Below, piece after piece: positions 25,759 to 34,417 of a stretch of 64,000 nt of DNA (positions are counted from its first letter, which is position 1; every line of letters starts with the position of its first letter). The notes beneath the pieces were generated by a model that saw only the letters and a program-made list of their open reading frames with translations, was not told where the DNA came from and made no database searches. The stretch is from Grimontia kaedaensis. Lineage in GTDB: Bacteria; Pseudomonadota; Gammaproteobacteria; Enterobacterales; Vibrionaceae. The position numbers and the translations under genes are program-made. The DNA lies in contig NZ_CP082275.1 of NCBI RefSeq assembly GCF_023746615.1, positions 2,790,001 through 2,854,000 of the forward strand, read 5' to 3'.

Positions 25759-26716
25759 GCTTGCTTGGTGGTGGGCGCTCTTATTATTGCCGCTTCCTTG
25801 GCTGGTATACCGCTTTGTGCGCCCTATTCCCCGCCCAGCAGCCATTCACCTGCCTCAATTGCCGCAAGGTCTGGGTAGCCAGCAAACGGGCAGCCGTTTG
25901 CGCATTGTGCTGATGTCCTTGCTTTGGATAAGCCTTGTCGCAGCGCTAACTCGCCCAGTTTGGTATGGCGACCCCATCCAAATTCAACCGGAACACCGCG
26001 ATATGATGCTCGCGGTTGATTTATCGGGTTCGATGGAAATCGAAGACATGCTGCTGCCAAGTGGTGGCGCCATTAATCGTTTAGATGCGGTCAAGCACGT
26101 GCTGTCAGAGTTTATTGGTAAGCGAGATGGTGACCGCTTGGGCTTAGTGCTCTTTGCTGACCATGGCTATCTGCAAACTCCTTTAACGCTCGACAGAAAT
26201 ACCGTTGCGCAGCAACTGGAGCGTGCCGTGCTTGGGCTGATTGGTAAGCAAACGGCGATTGGCGAAGGCTTGGGTGTCGCCACCAAAACCTTTATCGACA
26301 GCAAAGCGCCACAACGCGTCATCATCTTGTTAAGTGATGGTGCCAATACTGCGGGTGTGATTGACCCACTGGAAGCCGCCAAGCTTGCCAAAGAATACGA
26401 TGTGACGATTTACACCGTTGGGGTGGGCGCTGAGGAAATGCGCCAACGCAGCCTGTTTGGTTCTCGCGTCGTGAATCCTTCTCAGGATCTGGATGAGCGC
26501 ATGCTTTTGGCTATCGCACAATCGACAGGTGGCGAGTATTTCCGTGCACGTAACCCTGAAGAATTAGAGAAAATCTATCAAATCATCGATCAACTGGAGC
26601 CTATTTCCACCGTGCAGCAAACGTGGCGCCCACGCGATGAAATGTTCCGTTATCCACTGGCGTTAGCCCTGTTGTTGTCGGCATTGATTGCCGTCTTAAG
26701 GAGACGCAATGGCTGA
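25751..26716 (+). CDS. VWA domain membrane protein, BatA-like
   Basis: The product has 321 residues. Two N-terminal hydrophobic helices (about 4-22 and 50-66) precede a von Willebrand factor A domain whose metal-ion-dependent adhesion site is D90-L-S-G-S, with ILLSDGANTAG supplying the later aspartate. A last transmembrane helix lies near the C terminus (about 297-314). Such proteins sit in the inner membrane with the VWA domain in the periplasm or cytoplasm and bind partners through a divalent metal. The first ATG follows a GGAGG-like site within the preceding gene. It overlaps both neighbours by eight bases. Confidence 0.93.
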   Translation: MFELAWWWALLLLPLPWLVYRFVRPIPRPAAIHLPQLPQGLGSQQTGSRLRIVLMSLLWISLVAALTRPVWYGDPIQIQPEHRDMMLAVDLSGSMEIEDMLLPSGGAINRLDAVKHVLSEFIGKRDGDRLGLVLFADHGYLQTPLTLDRNTVAQQLERAVLGLIGKQTAIGEGLGVATKTFIDSKAPQRVIILLSDGANTAGVIDPLEAAKLAKEYDVTIYTVGVGAEEMRQRSLFGSRVVNPSQDLDERMLLAIAQSTGGEYFRARNPEELEKIYQIIDQLEPISTVQQTWRPRDEMFRYPLALALLLSALIAVLRRRNG

Positions 26717-28658
26717 TTTTACTTTTGTGTATCCCATGTGGCTGCTCGCCGCCATTCCGCTGGCGTTGCTTTTACCTTGGCTGCGCGAGAAAGCGCAAAA
26801 GTCAGGGCTAATTGCCCCGCATTTGTCGGCGCTGCTGGCGGGCGGTAATGCCACAAACAGTAGCAGGAAACGTTGGCCTATTGGCGTATTGGCGCTGGCT
26901 TGGTTGCTGGCCGTACTTGCATTGGCGGGACCAAGTTGGCAAAAAACCGAATTGCCTGCGGTGAACCTTGTCGGTGCCCGTGTGCTGGTGATGGACATGT
27001 CGCGCTCTATGTACGCCGAAGACATTGCGCCAAGCCGCTTGGCGCAAGCTCGCTTTAAAGCCTTGGACATGCTGCCAGGCTGGAACGAAGGCAGTACGGG
27101 ACTGGTGACTTATGCGGCAGACGGTTACATCGTCAGCCCGCAGACACAAGATGCAGCGACGCTGAAAAACCTCATTCCTAACCTTTCCCCCGCGTTAATG
27201 CCTATCGCGGGCAGCAATGCAGCAGCGGGGGTTCAACAGGCTATCGACGTACTCAAGCAGGCAGGATTTGCCAAGGGTGACATTATCGTGATCACTGATG
27301 GCATGAGTGAGAAAGAGGCCTCTCGCACATTGAACCTCCTAAATGGCGATGACTACCGCGTTTCTATTCTTGCGGTGGGCACTCAGCAAGGTGCGCCTAT
27401 TCCGCTACCTGACGGTTCGCTACTTGAACAAAATGGCAGCCCTGTGATTGCCAAGCTTGATCTTGCGCCTTTGTCGGAAGTCACCAAAGCAACAGGTGGT
27501 TTACTGCAAATGTGGCAACCGACCGATCAGGACGTCGACACTCTGATTGCCTTCACTGATAAGCCGCTTTCCGGTGCCGCAGACACCGCGAAGAAGACCA
27601 TTGAAGAGCGCATCAACGATGGCTATTGGTTGATTGTCCCTTTGTTCTTTCTTGCGCTGATGAGTTTTCGCCGAGGCGTGGTATTGGCCGCCCTGTTTTT
27701 GGTGATGCCAATCGAGCACGCCAATGCCAACGTCTTTAAAACCGAAGACCAACAGGCCTATTCGCAGTTTGAAGCGGGTGATTACCAAAACGCTGCGGAG
27801 ACGTTCGAATCGCCGCAATGGAAAGGCATAGCGCAATACAAAGCAGGCGATTACCAAGGTGCGGTGGATACGCTTTCGACATTGAAAGACCCAACTTCCC
27901 AATACAACTTGGGGAATGCCTTGGCACAAGCAGGCGACCTTAAAAAAGCCGCGGACACTTACCGCTCCTTGCTGGACGCAAATCCTGATCATACAGATGC
28001 GAAACGTAATCTCGATGTCGTGGAACAAGCGCTGAAACAACAACAACAACAACAACAACAACAAAACGGTGGCGAACAAGAGTCGCAACCGCAACAAGGT
28101 AACCAAGACCAACAAGACCCATCTGAAGGGCAAGATAGTCAATCGCAGGACGGCCAATCAGAGCAAAATCAGCAGGGTCAGCAGGGTCAGCAGGGTCAGC
28201 AGGGTCAGCAGGGTCAGCAGGGTCAGCAGGGTCAGCAGGGTCAGCAGGGTCAGCAGGGTCAGCAGGCTGAAAATAGCCGCTCCGGCTCAGAAGACAAGAC
28301 ATCCGAAAGCGAGGCTGCATCTAACGGCGACTCACAGCCTAAAACAGAGAAAGGCGACCAAGCGTCTGAATCAAAGAGCAACGCTGCCAATACCCAAGAG
28401 GGGCAGCAAGGGGATGATCAGAGCACTGAATCTGACGCAGCGATAGCAAAACAAAGCAGCGAAGATGGCGAAGAGCCAAATGCGCAAGCGAGTGCTAACG
28501 CAGGGGAAAGCGGTGACAGTAATGGCTTACAAGCCAGCCACCCCGTACTGAAAAAACTCGAGCAAGTGCAGGACGACACTGCCGCGCTAATTCGCGCTCA
28601 ACTCATTCTACAGGCAAGGGAAAAAGATGCCCCTGAGCCAACAGAAAATTCATGGTAA
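26709..28658 (+). CDS. VWA-TPR membrane protein, BatB/BatC fusion with Gln-rich repeat tail
   Basis: The product has 649 residues. It has two N-terminal transmembrane helices, a VWA domain with the metal site D96-M-S-R-S, another helix near residue 310, then TPR units (about 340-440) ending in NPDHTDAKRNL. After this comes a low-complexity tail: nine CAA codons for Gln, then a 9-bp unit repeated ten times that encodes Gln-Gln-Gly, then an acidic Ser/Glu/Asp/Gln stretch. BatB (VWA) and BatC (TPR) are separate genes in Bacteroides; here they are fused, as in many gammaproteobacteria. The tail length may vary between strains. The gene overlaps its upstream neighbour and ends just before batD. 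Confidence 0.92.
   Translation: MADFTFVYPMWLLAAIPLALLLPWLREKAQKSGLIAPHLSALLAGGNATNSSRKRWPIGVLALAWLLAVLALAGPSWQKTELPAVNLVGARVLVMDMSRSMYAEDIAPSRLAQARFKALDMLPGWNEGSTGLVTYAADGYIVSPQTQDAATLKNLIPNLSPALMPIAGSNAAAGVQQAIDVLKQAGFAKGDIIVITDGMSEKEASRTLNLLNGDDYRVSILAVGTQQGAPIPLPDGSLLEQNGSPVIAKLDLAPLSEVTKATGGLLQMWQPTDQDVDTLIAFTDKPLSGAADTAKKTIEERINDGYWLIVPLFFLALMSFRRGVVLAALFLVMPIEHANANVFKTEDQQAYSQFEAGDYQNAAETFESPQWKGIAQYKAGDYQGAVDTLSTLKDPTSQYNLGNALAQAGDLKKAADTYRSLLDANPDHTDAKRNLDVVEQALKQQQQQQQQQNGGEQESQPQQGNQDQQDPSEGQDSQSQDGQSEQNQQGQQGQQGQQGQQGQQGQQGQQGQQGQQGQQAENSRSGSEDKTSESEAASNGDSQPKTEKGDQASESKSNAANTQEGQQGDDQSTESDAAIAKQSSEDGEEPNAQASANAGESGDSNGLQASHPVLKKLEQVQDDTAALIRAQLILQAREKDAPEPTENSW
28038..28064 (+). 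repeat. (CAA)9 trinucleotide tract
   Basis: Nine tandem CAA codons encode polyglutamine at the end of the TPR region of the BatB/C-like protein. Slippage here would change length without a frameshift. Confidence 0.95.
28170..28268 (+). repeat. 9-bp tandem repeat (CAGCAGGGT)n
   Basis: Ten perfect copies of CAGCAGGGT run from 28170 to 28259, with an eleventh copy altered in its last codon. Each copy encodes Gln-Gln-Gly. The perfect identity of the copies points to recent expansion. Confidence 0.97.
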
Positions 28659-28665
28659 ACGAACA

Positions 28666-30333
28666 ATGAGAATGACACGTTTAACATCCCTTGCTCCATA
28701 TCGCCGCACTGGCGCATTCTTGCTGGGATTGGTATTGCTCTTGGCATCAGGCTCTGCGCTTGCGGCCTCTGCCGAAGCGACTGTATCGCAAAATGTGGTC
28801 CCTGTTGGCGAGGCGTTTCAGCTTACCGTTTCCGTCGATGACAGTGTCGATAACGAAGCGCTCGATTTATCGCCGCTGGATACAGATTTCATCTACGGCC
28901 GTCCGAGCGTCAGCAGCAACACTTCTATCATCAATGGCAGTATGACCCGCAGCACGGTGTGGCGCGTTGCGGTCGCGGCGAAAAAGATGGGAACCTTCAC
29001 CCTGCCTAGCCTAGACATTGAAGGCATGAAAACCGAACCCATTACTATTCGGGCGGTGGAAGCGAGAGACAAAAGCGCAGCACAGGACACTGAAACCGTA
29101 AAACTGACCGCGACACTCGATCGCAACGCTGGCTACGTCGGTGAAACCTTTAACTACCGTGTCCGCTTAATGATTGGCACCCAATTAGACTCCCCTGCGC
29201 TTCAAGCGCCATTTGGCGATGGATTGGAGGTGAAACAAGTGGGTGAAGATGTTCAGGCAGAGGCTGTCGTTAATGGCCGCCGCTATGTTGTTATCAGCCG
29301 ACTTTATCAAGTGACGCCAGCCAAAGCAGGACAGCTAACACTGGAGGGCGCGGTATTTAGCGCTTCAGAAGTGAAAGGTCGCCGTGGTTGGGGACCATCA
29401 CTGGGTGTTCCTATTGCCCGCCAAGCGGAGTACATGACGCTCGACATCAAAGAAAAACCGAGCGATTACACTGGGCTTTGGCTACCAACACCTTCTCTGG
29501 AGCTGACGCAATCTTGGCAACCCGATGCGATATCAGAGCCTTTGGGTATCGAGGTTGGTGAAGCTATCAATCGTGAAATCACGTTAAAAATTAAAAACAT
29601 TGAGCAAAGCGCGATGCCGGATATCGCTATCGATTATCCACAAAGCGTGCGCGTTTATGCGGATAAGCCCGAGTACAGCCGCGATGGTGATTACACTGTC
29701 ATGACGCTCAAACAGGTGATTATTCCGCGCGAAGCTGGAACCGTGATCTTGCCTGCGCTCAGCATCAATTGGTTTAACACCATTAGTGGGCAAAAACAGA
29801 CCAGTGAGATTGCGGGCCTTCAGCTGGATGTGAAACCAGGCAGCGCTGTCACCGCACCATTACCACAAACACCCGATGTGTCTGCACCTCAAACGGTAAC
29901 AACAGCGCCGACAACTGCGGCCACTGTAGTGAAAGATGCTGGTATCTGGCCTTGGGCGACGGGCATTTTTGCGCTGCTTTGGCTCGGCACACTGGTTTTG
30001 TACGTTCGCAAGCGCCCGGTGCTCAAAGTTAAGGAGTCTGCCGCCCCTTCCCGTAACGTCGCAGAAAGTCCGCTTCAGAGTGTCATTGAGGCAGTTAACG
30101 CCAACGACACCGTTAGAGTAGCAGCCGCAATGCGCGTCTGGGACAGATCTGTCCTGCCAGACACCCTTAACGCACAAATTGATGAGGAAGTTTCCGCCAT
30201 GATGGCAAGCCGTTACGCGCCATCATCTTCAGTATGGAAAAATACTCAGCTGCTGGCACTTCTGAAAAAAGCAGGAGAGGAAGGAAAAGCCAAACGCCTA
30301 TCCCGACCACGCCATTTAACCGAATTGTTGTGA
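28666..30333 (+). CDS. BatD family protein
   Basis: The ATG at 28666 gives 555 residues. A signal peptide (about 1-33, ending SALAAS) is followed by a large periplasmic part made of beta-sandwich modules, opening with ATVSQNVVPVGEAFQLTV, the usual BatD start. One transmembrane helix at about residues 425-445 (WATGIFALLWLGTLVLYV) precedes a basic cytoplasmic tail. BatD proteins are the last member of Bat operons and probably form the periplasmic partner of the VWA proteins. An upstream in-frame ATG within the previous gene would add 13 residues before the signal peptide and is less likely. A strong terminator ends the operon. Confidence 0.92.
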   Translation: MRMTRLTSLAPYRRTGAFLLGLVLLLASGSALAASAEATVSQNVVPVGEAFQLTVSVDDSVDNEALDLSPLDTDFIYGRPSVSSNTSIINGSMTRSTVWRVAVAAKKMGTFTLPSLDIEGMKTEPITIRAVEARDKSAAQDTETVKLTATLDRNAGYVGETFNYRVRLMIGTQLDSPALQAPFGDGLEVKQVGEDVQAEAVVNGRRYVVISRLYQVTPAKAGQLTLEGAVFSASEVKGRRGWGPSLGVPIARQAEYMTLDIKEKPSDYTGLWLPTPSLELTQSWQPDAISEPLGIEVGEAINREITLKIKNIEQSAMPDIAIDYPQSVRVYADKPEYSRDGDYTVMTLKQVIIPREAGTVILPALSINWFNTISGQKQTSEIAGLQLDVKPGSAVTAPLPQTPDVSAPQTVTTAPTTAATVVKDAGIWPWATGIFALLWLGTLVLYVRKRPVLKVKESAAPSRNVAESPLQSVIEAVNANDTVRVAAAMRVWDRSVLPDTLNAQIDEEVSAMMASRYAPSSSVWKNTQLLALLKKAGEEGKAKRLSRPRHLTELL

Positions 30334-30347
30334 GACAGCTAGTCTGG

Positions 30348-30375
30348 AAAAAATGCCCCTGTGGGGCATTTTTTC
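30348..30375 (+). terminator. Rho-independent terminator of the Bat operon
   Basis: AAAAAATGCCCC (30348-30359) pairs with GGGGCATTTTTT after a short loop, followed by more T. It ends the six-gene Bat transcript. The remaining 270 bases up to the protease gene show no gene. Confidence 0.93.
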
Positions 30376-30647
30376 GTTCAGAGGCCACGGATAACGTTGA
30401 TGGCGAATACCCGCGCGTTTCTCCTTCAGACTGGCACGAAACCATCGCTTTGGTCCCAGGTTCGCCCCCAAACTGCCCTGCATCACATATCTATTAGGAT
30501 ACCAGACGGGCATTAGAGACTCGCTGCACTTCCGTATAACAAAAGACTGACTGAGAAAGCGCTTAATTTCATACGTTATTAAGAAAATAGCCCCAATGCC
30601 CTCCATCTACTATTGGCCGAACTTTCACATGGACAGTCGCTAGTATT

Positions 30648-32393
30648 ATGTTTAATAAAAATAATCTGAAGCAAAACCCTTCCCTAAACCGCACAGTCGC
30701 GCACTGCATTTCATTGGGAATGCTCACCCTTTCTTCTCAGGCTTTCGCCGTTGGTATCAGTGACGCCAAGTTCATCGAACTTGGTGGCTCACTCTCAAAC
30801 GATCAAGCCACCGTCAGAAAAGTTTATGACCACTTAAATCAAATCTCGCGTGAACAAAGATTCGACGCCGTAGGCCGTATCATTGCAGGCGGCGCGCTTT
30901 GTACTGCCACCTGGCTGGGTAATGAAGGAGACAAAGCCGTCATCCTCACCGCCGCTCACTGTGTGCAGGGTGATAACAAAGCTCAGGAGTCAGTCTATAC
31001 CGGACAGAATGTCTCCTTTCGCACCGGAGACGGCAGGCTGATAGCTTCAGGCACTGCGACGACCCACTTTATCGGCTACACGGGCTGCCACTCTGACATT
31101 GCAATAGTTAAGGCTCCTCTGCTCACTTCACCGATAAATGCGAAAGGTGGTGCAGTTCCCCAACCCGTGATTGCTGACGCACCAGATTTCAATCAATACG
31201 TTGGAAAACCTATGACGCTCGCAGGCTACGGTATTCAAGGCACCCCTAGCCTTGGGAAAGTTTCCAGCGGCCGTGCGTATGGTTTAGGGCATATTTCACG
31301 CGATGTTGGTGGCTGTCTGCGAAATCCAGCCAACACAGAAGAAGCCTGGGCGTTTGGTGCGCCAGGTGATAGCGGTTCCACTACTTGGCAATGGCGTGAA
31401 GGCCAGTTTATCGGTGTGGGGGTCACTTCATGGTGGGCGGGGTGGAATGGCCGCCAGTCAGGCCATGGCCGCGTCGCACCGTATCAAGACTGGATGAAGA
31501 AAACCTACCCGGAAATCAGCACAGTCACCCGCTCCCGCACATTGACCGAAACCGAGAATGTGGTTTTGAATGATGTGGAAGCGCGGGTAAAAGGTACTGT
31601 CTATTACCTCGCTGGCAACAATGTTTCTGGCCCCACCTCCCGCAAGTGGGCTTATCCAAGAGGCTTCTCGGCACTTTCCGTGCCTATGGTGAACCAAACG
31701 ACAGGTCAAACCCATAACATCAAACTCCGTGCCCAACGTCAGACTTGGTGTGGCTGGGGTGAAATGAACAATGGCGTCTACTGTTCACCGGATGCAAGCA
31801 AAGGCGGCTTAAAAGTTTGGTTTGATGCCAACGACAACGCTGCTGCGCCTGCTGGCTTGTATCAAGCCGATTTCTCCCTCGCAGCAAAAGGCTGGCATGA
31901 TCACAGCTACAACGCTGACATTGCGCTGAAAGCCAATATCCTTGTCGGCAGTGATTCAGCGTTGGAAGGCACCGTCACTGCATTTTCTGCTGCAACGACT
32001 ATTCGCTATGACAGCACGGTCAACGGCTCGGTCTATTACTTGCCTGAAGGTAACGTTCAAAGTAATGTAAGCGGCAGGGTTTGGAGCGGACACTTCAACA
32101 CCTGGACATCACTGGACGTACCTGCCATCAACAAAAACACCAAAGAATCGGCCACTGTTACACTGCGCGCATCCCGTTATGTTGGCTGTGGCTGGAGCGT
32201 GATGAACAATGGTGTTTATTGCTCCAATGGTGCAAATTACGGGCAGCTACGAGTCTCTTACCATCCAGAAGACAATGCCACTCTTCCTGTCGGTGATTAT
32301 GAAACCTTGTTTAACATCCGCGCACGCGGTTGGCACTCTGACTTTAATAAGCTGCTGAGCTTCAAGCTTGATGTAGAGAAAGGTGCTCAGTGA
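30648..32393 (+). CDS. Secreted trypsin-like serine protease with two C-terminal repeats
   Basis: The product has 581 residues. Residues 1-34 form a signal peptide ending SSQAFA. The S1-type (chymotrypsin fold) protease domain spans about 75-285 with the full triad His104 (TAAHC), Asp150 (SDIAIVK) and Ser242 (GDSGS). Two related domains of about 120 residues follow (about 312-430 and 455-578); each contains a VYYL start and the block MNNGVYCS with paired cysteines. The repeats may bind a surface or substrate. No GlyGly-CTERM anchor, as found in the Vibrio Ves proteases, is present. Export through the type II system is a reasonable guess. The following gene starts inside its stop codon. Confidence 0.88.
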   Translation: MFNKNNLKQNPSLNRTVAHCISLGMLTLSSQAFAVGISDAKFIELGGSLSNDQATVRKVYDHLNQISREQRFDAVGRIIAGGALCTATWLGNEGDKAVILTAAHCVQGDNKAQESVYTGQNVSFRTGDGRLIASGTATTHFIGYTGCHSDIAIVKAPLLTSPINAKGGAVPQPVIADAPDFNQYVGKPMTLAGYGIQGTPSLGKVSSGRAYGLGHISRDVGGCLRNPANTEEAWAFGAPGDSGSTTWQWREGQFIGVGVTSWWAGWNGRQSGHGRVAPYQDWMKKTYPEISTVTRSRTLTETENVVLNDVEARVKGTVYYLAGNNVSGPTSRKWAYPRGFSALSVPMVNQTTGQTHNIKLRAQRQTWCGWGEMNNGVYCSPDASKGGLKVWFDANDNAAAPAGLYQADFSLAAKGWHDHSYNADIALKANILVGSDSALEGTVTAFSAATTIRYDSTVNGSVYYLPEGNVQSNVSGRVWSGHFNTWTSLDVPAINKNTKESATVTLRASRYVGCGWSVMNNGVYCSNGANYGQLRVSYHPEDNATLPVGDYETLFNIRARGWHSDFNKLLSFKLDVEKGAQ

Positions 32394-33145
32394 AAACGTC
32401 ACTGATTTTTCTGGCACTGGCTGGAATCCTGATTTTCTTCGCTATCAGGCTGCTTGAGCCTGCCGCGCCCGATGAAAGTGTCGCCATTGTCGTTGAAGAT
32501 TCGGGGGCCTCTATCCCCGACTCTTCGCGTGTTTCGATACCAGCAGACAAAGCAGGGCCGACCATTTCTGCTGCTGTCTCTTCAACACAAAGCAATGAAG
32601 CAGCCAGCATTCACATTATGGCCCCGGAATCCGACTCCGTGGATGAATATTTGGCAGACGTTGCGACCCTTCCACCAGCGAGCAACAGCGACGAACCAGC
32701 GCCAAAAGAAGAAACCACCCCAGTGTTTTTTGATGCAGAGATAACCCTTTGGCAGCCTGTATCTTCTGCCAAGTCTGTGTTTGAAAACTATGGGGCAGTC
32801 GTGTCGCTCAGTGAAGAGCACTTTATCGAGTTTGATGAGTCCTTACTTGAAACACTGGAGGTTGGGCAGCGCTTTACCTTGCCCAAGTTGGGAGAAAGCC
32901 GTCAGCAGGTAATCGTCACGCAACAGGAATATTGGGAACATGGCGCCACCAACTGGGTATTCTTTGATAACAAAGGCCAACCTGCCGGCAGCCTGACAAA
33001 GACTCAAGATGGCGTTGAAGGTATTTTTCAAATGCCTGATGGTGTTTACCACCTTCTCACCCGAAACGGCGTAGGCTGGATCGCTGACGAAGCCACGCTT
33101 ATCAGCGCGAGCGAGCAAGCTTTCACGCGATTGGATGCCAACTAA
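32390..33145 (+). CDS. Unknown protein with N-terminal membrane anchor, coupled to the protease
   Basis: A GTG at 32390 overlaps the protease stop by four bases (GTGA), so translation is coupled. The product has 251 residues: an uncleaved or signal-type hydrophobic segment at 4-20, a long Ser/Pro/Glu-rich linker to about residue 110, and a compact C-terminal domain of about 135 residues with many aromatic residues. No family was recognised. The linkage and likely periplasmic location suggest it helps the protease fold, inhibits it before export, or tethers it. No catalytic motif was seen. Confidence 0.7.
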   Translation: MKTSLIFLALAGILIFFAIRLLEPAAPDESVAIVVEDSGASIPDSSRVSIPADKAGPTISAAVSSTQSNEAASIHIMAPESDSVDEYLADVATLPPASNSDEPAPKEETTPVFFDAEITLWQPVSSAKSVFENYGAVVSLSEEHFIEFDESLLETLEVGQRFTLPKLGESRQQVIVTQQEYWEHGATNWVFFDNKGQPAGSLTKTQDGVEGIFQMPDGVYHLLTRNGVGWIADEATLISASEQAFTRLDAN

Positions 33146-33306
33146 TACCAATCACAGTAGGCAGCTGATCAGAAATAGCGCAGGAAAAATGCTCGGGAAC
33201 AAGGCGAAAAATTTCGATAAGTAGTTACTCTACAATCAAATTTTTCAGCGCAGTTATCGAGCATTTTAACAAGCTAGTATGAGCAGACATTTACTACGAT
33301 TTGTAT
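33146..33306. repeat. 160-bp palindromic intergenic element, MITE-like
   Basis: The two ends are inverted copies: ATACCAATC at the left and GATTTGTAT at the right pair at eight of nine positions. Inner pairs include AAAATGCTCG with CGAGCATTTT and GCGAAAAATTT with AAATTTTTC-GC, and the centre is GTAG-N5-CTAC. The whole stretch folds as one long imperfect hairpin. It begins right at the preceding stop codon. I associate such elements with repeated palindromes dispersed in Vibrionaceae genomes, but no second copy lies in this window. Confidence 0.65.
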
Positions 33307-33311
33307 AAAAA

Positions 33312-33347
33312 CAAAAACGCCCCAGCACAAGCCGAGGCGTTTTTTCT
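33312..33347. terminator. Bidirectional terminator between convergent genes
   Basis: AACGCC (33316-33321) pairs with GGCGTT (33336-33341), with T runs on both strands. It can end both the protease operon and yfbV transcripts. Confidence 0.75.
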
Positions 33348-33358
33348 TTCGGGCAAAG

Positions 33359-33808
33359 TTAGAACCAGCGTTCCAGCGAGGACTTATCTAGCTGTTTAAA
33401 TGCGCGGTTCAGGGTTTGAGCCAGCTCTTTGTAGCGTGGGCGGCTTTTCATTGGCTGCACGGCCCCACCTTCGCTGACAATCTTCTCATGCAATTCGCGA
33501 TACCAACCCGCCAGCGCAGGAGGCAGTTGTGTTTCGCGGCGTTTCCCCAACCACCACATACCTTGTAGCGGCAAACTCAGTGCAAACAAAGCCATGATCA
33601 TGGCTTGCGGCAAACCTGAGTAGTTATTGAAGGCCATTTGCATCAAAACGCTGATGACGGCAACAGCAGGCATCACTTTAATCGCAAACTGGGTTGCACG
33701 GATTACTCGGTTTTCCGGGAACATCGGTGCCAGCTCTTTTCGAACCGGCCATTCCGTCATGTACTTCTGACCATCACGGAACGCGTTCCACATTGATTTA
33801 TTACTCAT
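33359..33808 (-). CDS. yfbV: UPF0208 membrane protein YfbV
   Basis: The ATG at 33808, ten bases after GAGAGG, gives 149 residues; E. coli YfbV has 151. The block ALFALSLPLQGMWWLGKR and the ending TLNRAFKQLDKSSLE are close to E. coli. Two transmembrane helices lie at about 42-60 and 67-85. YfbV has been implicated in chromosome macrodomain organisation (insulation of Ter) in E. coli. It is divergent from ackA-pta, as in E. coli, although the gap is wider. Confidence 0.93.
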   Translation of the reverse strand: MSNKSMWNAFRDGQKYMTEWPVRKELAPMFPENRVIRATQFAIKVMPAVAVISVLMQMAFNNYSGLPQAMIMALFALSLPLQGMWWLGKRRETQLPPALAGWYRELHEKIVSEGGAVQPMKSRPRYKELAQTLNRAFKQLDKSSLERWF

Positions 33809-34417
33809 ATGGCGCATACCTCTCAAGCGATGTCTCTGTATCATCGGCTAAAAACTTGCTGCAATCTTTAAAACAAAGTTGATAAACATTAATTCAAATC
33901 AATTAATACTCAAAAATTTTTGTTATCTGGCGCAAGTATCGCTAGACTTAGCCGACCTAAATCAATTGTTGCTCGGATTTGATTATCTCGCAACCACTGA
34001 AACGCCAAATGGATGACCGGCAGCGCAACAAATCACCAAAGATGGTGGGCCTGTAGGACAATCTGTCTGGCGTTTTTCGTTGCGTACCCGGATATGTTGA
34101 CCGGTGTGGCAAAAAACTGTTTCAAAAAATGAAGCAATCACACCATGAAGCTCAAACCATGTTGAGTCACAAGGTTCTATACGCGAAATCTTCACGAATC
34201 AGTCACTGATGTGACAGATAAGCGGCATAGCCAGTCATGTGACCAAACGTAGGTTGGGCGCGGCACAGTGGGTATCTATCAAAGGACTGATGAGCGATGT
34301 ATCTATTCCGCGACAAATTTTGCTAAAAGTTTTTCTGGGACGGTTAGTGTGATGTTAATCAACTATCCTTCTCCGATTAGTAAACACCATCTACTTTACA
34401 CGAATAGGTAGTCTCAA
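33809..34417. promoter_or_regulatory. Long divergent region between yfbV and ackA with an FNR/CRP-like site
   Basis: These 609 bases hold no convincing gene. GTGAT GTTA ATCAA at 34349-34362 differs from the FNR consensus by one base and lies 55 bases before the ackA ATG; its left half, TGTGA, also suits CRP. A cluster of TGTGAC words lies at 34208-34255. The AT-rich part next to yfbV probably holds that promoter. Confidence 0.5.

Noticed and set aside
33983..34195. Seventy-codon frame on the minus strand upstream of ackA
   Set aside because: No ribosome site was evident and no family resemblance; the region is better read as regulatory DNA.
34200..34260. Cluster of TGTGAC words before ackA as CRP sites
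   Set aside because: The spacing does not give the 16-bp CRP dyad with both halves intact.
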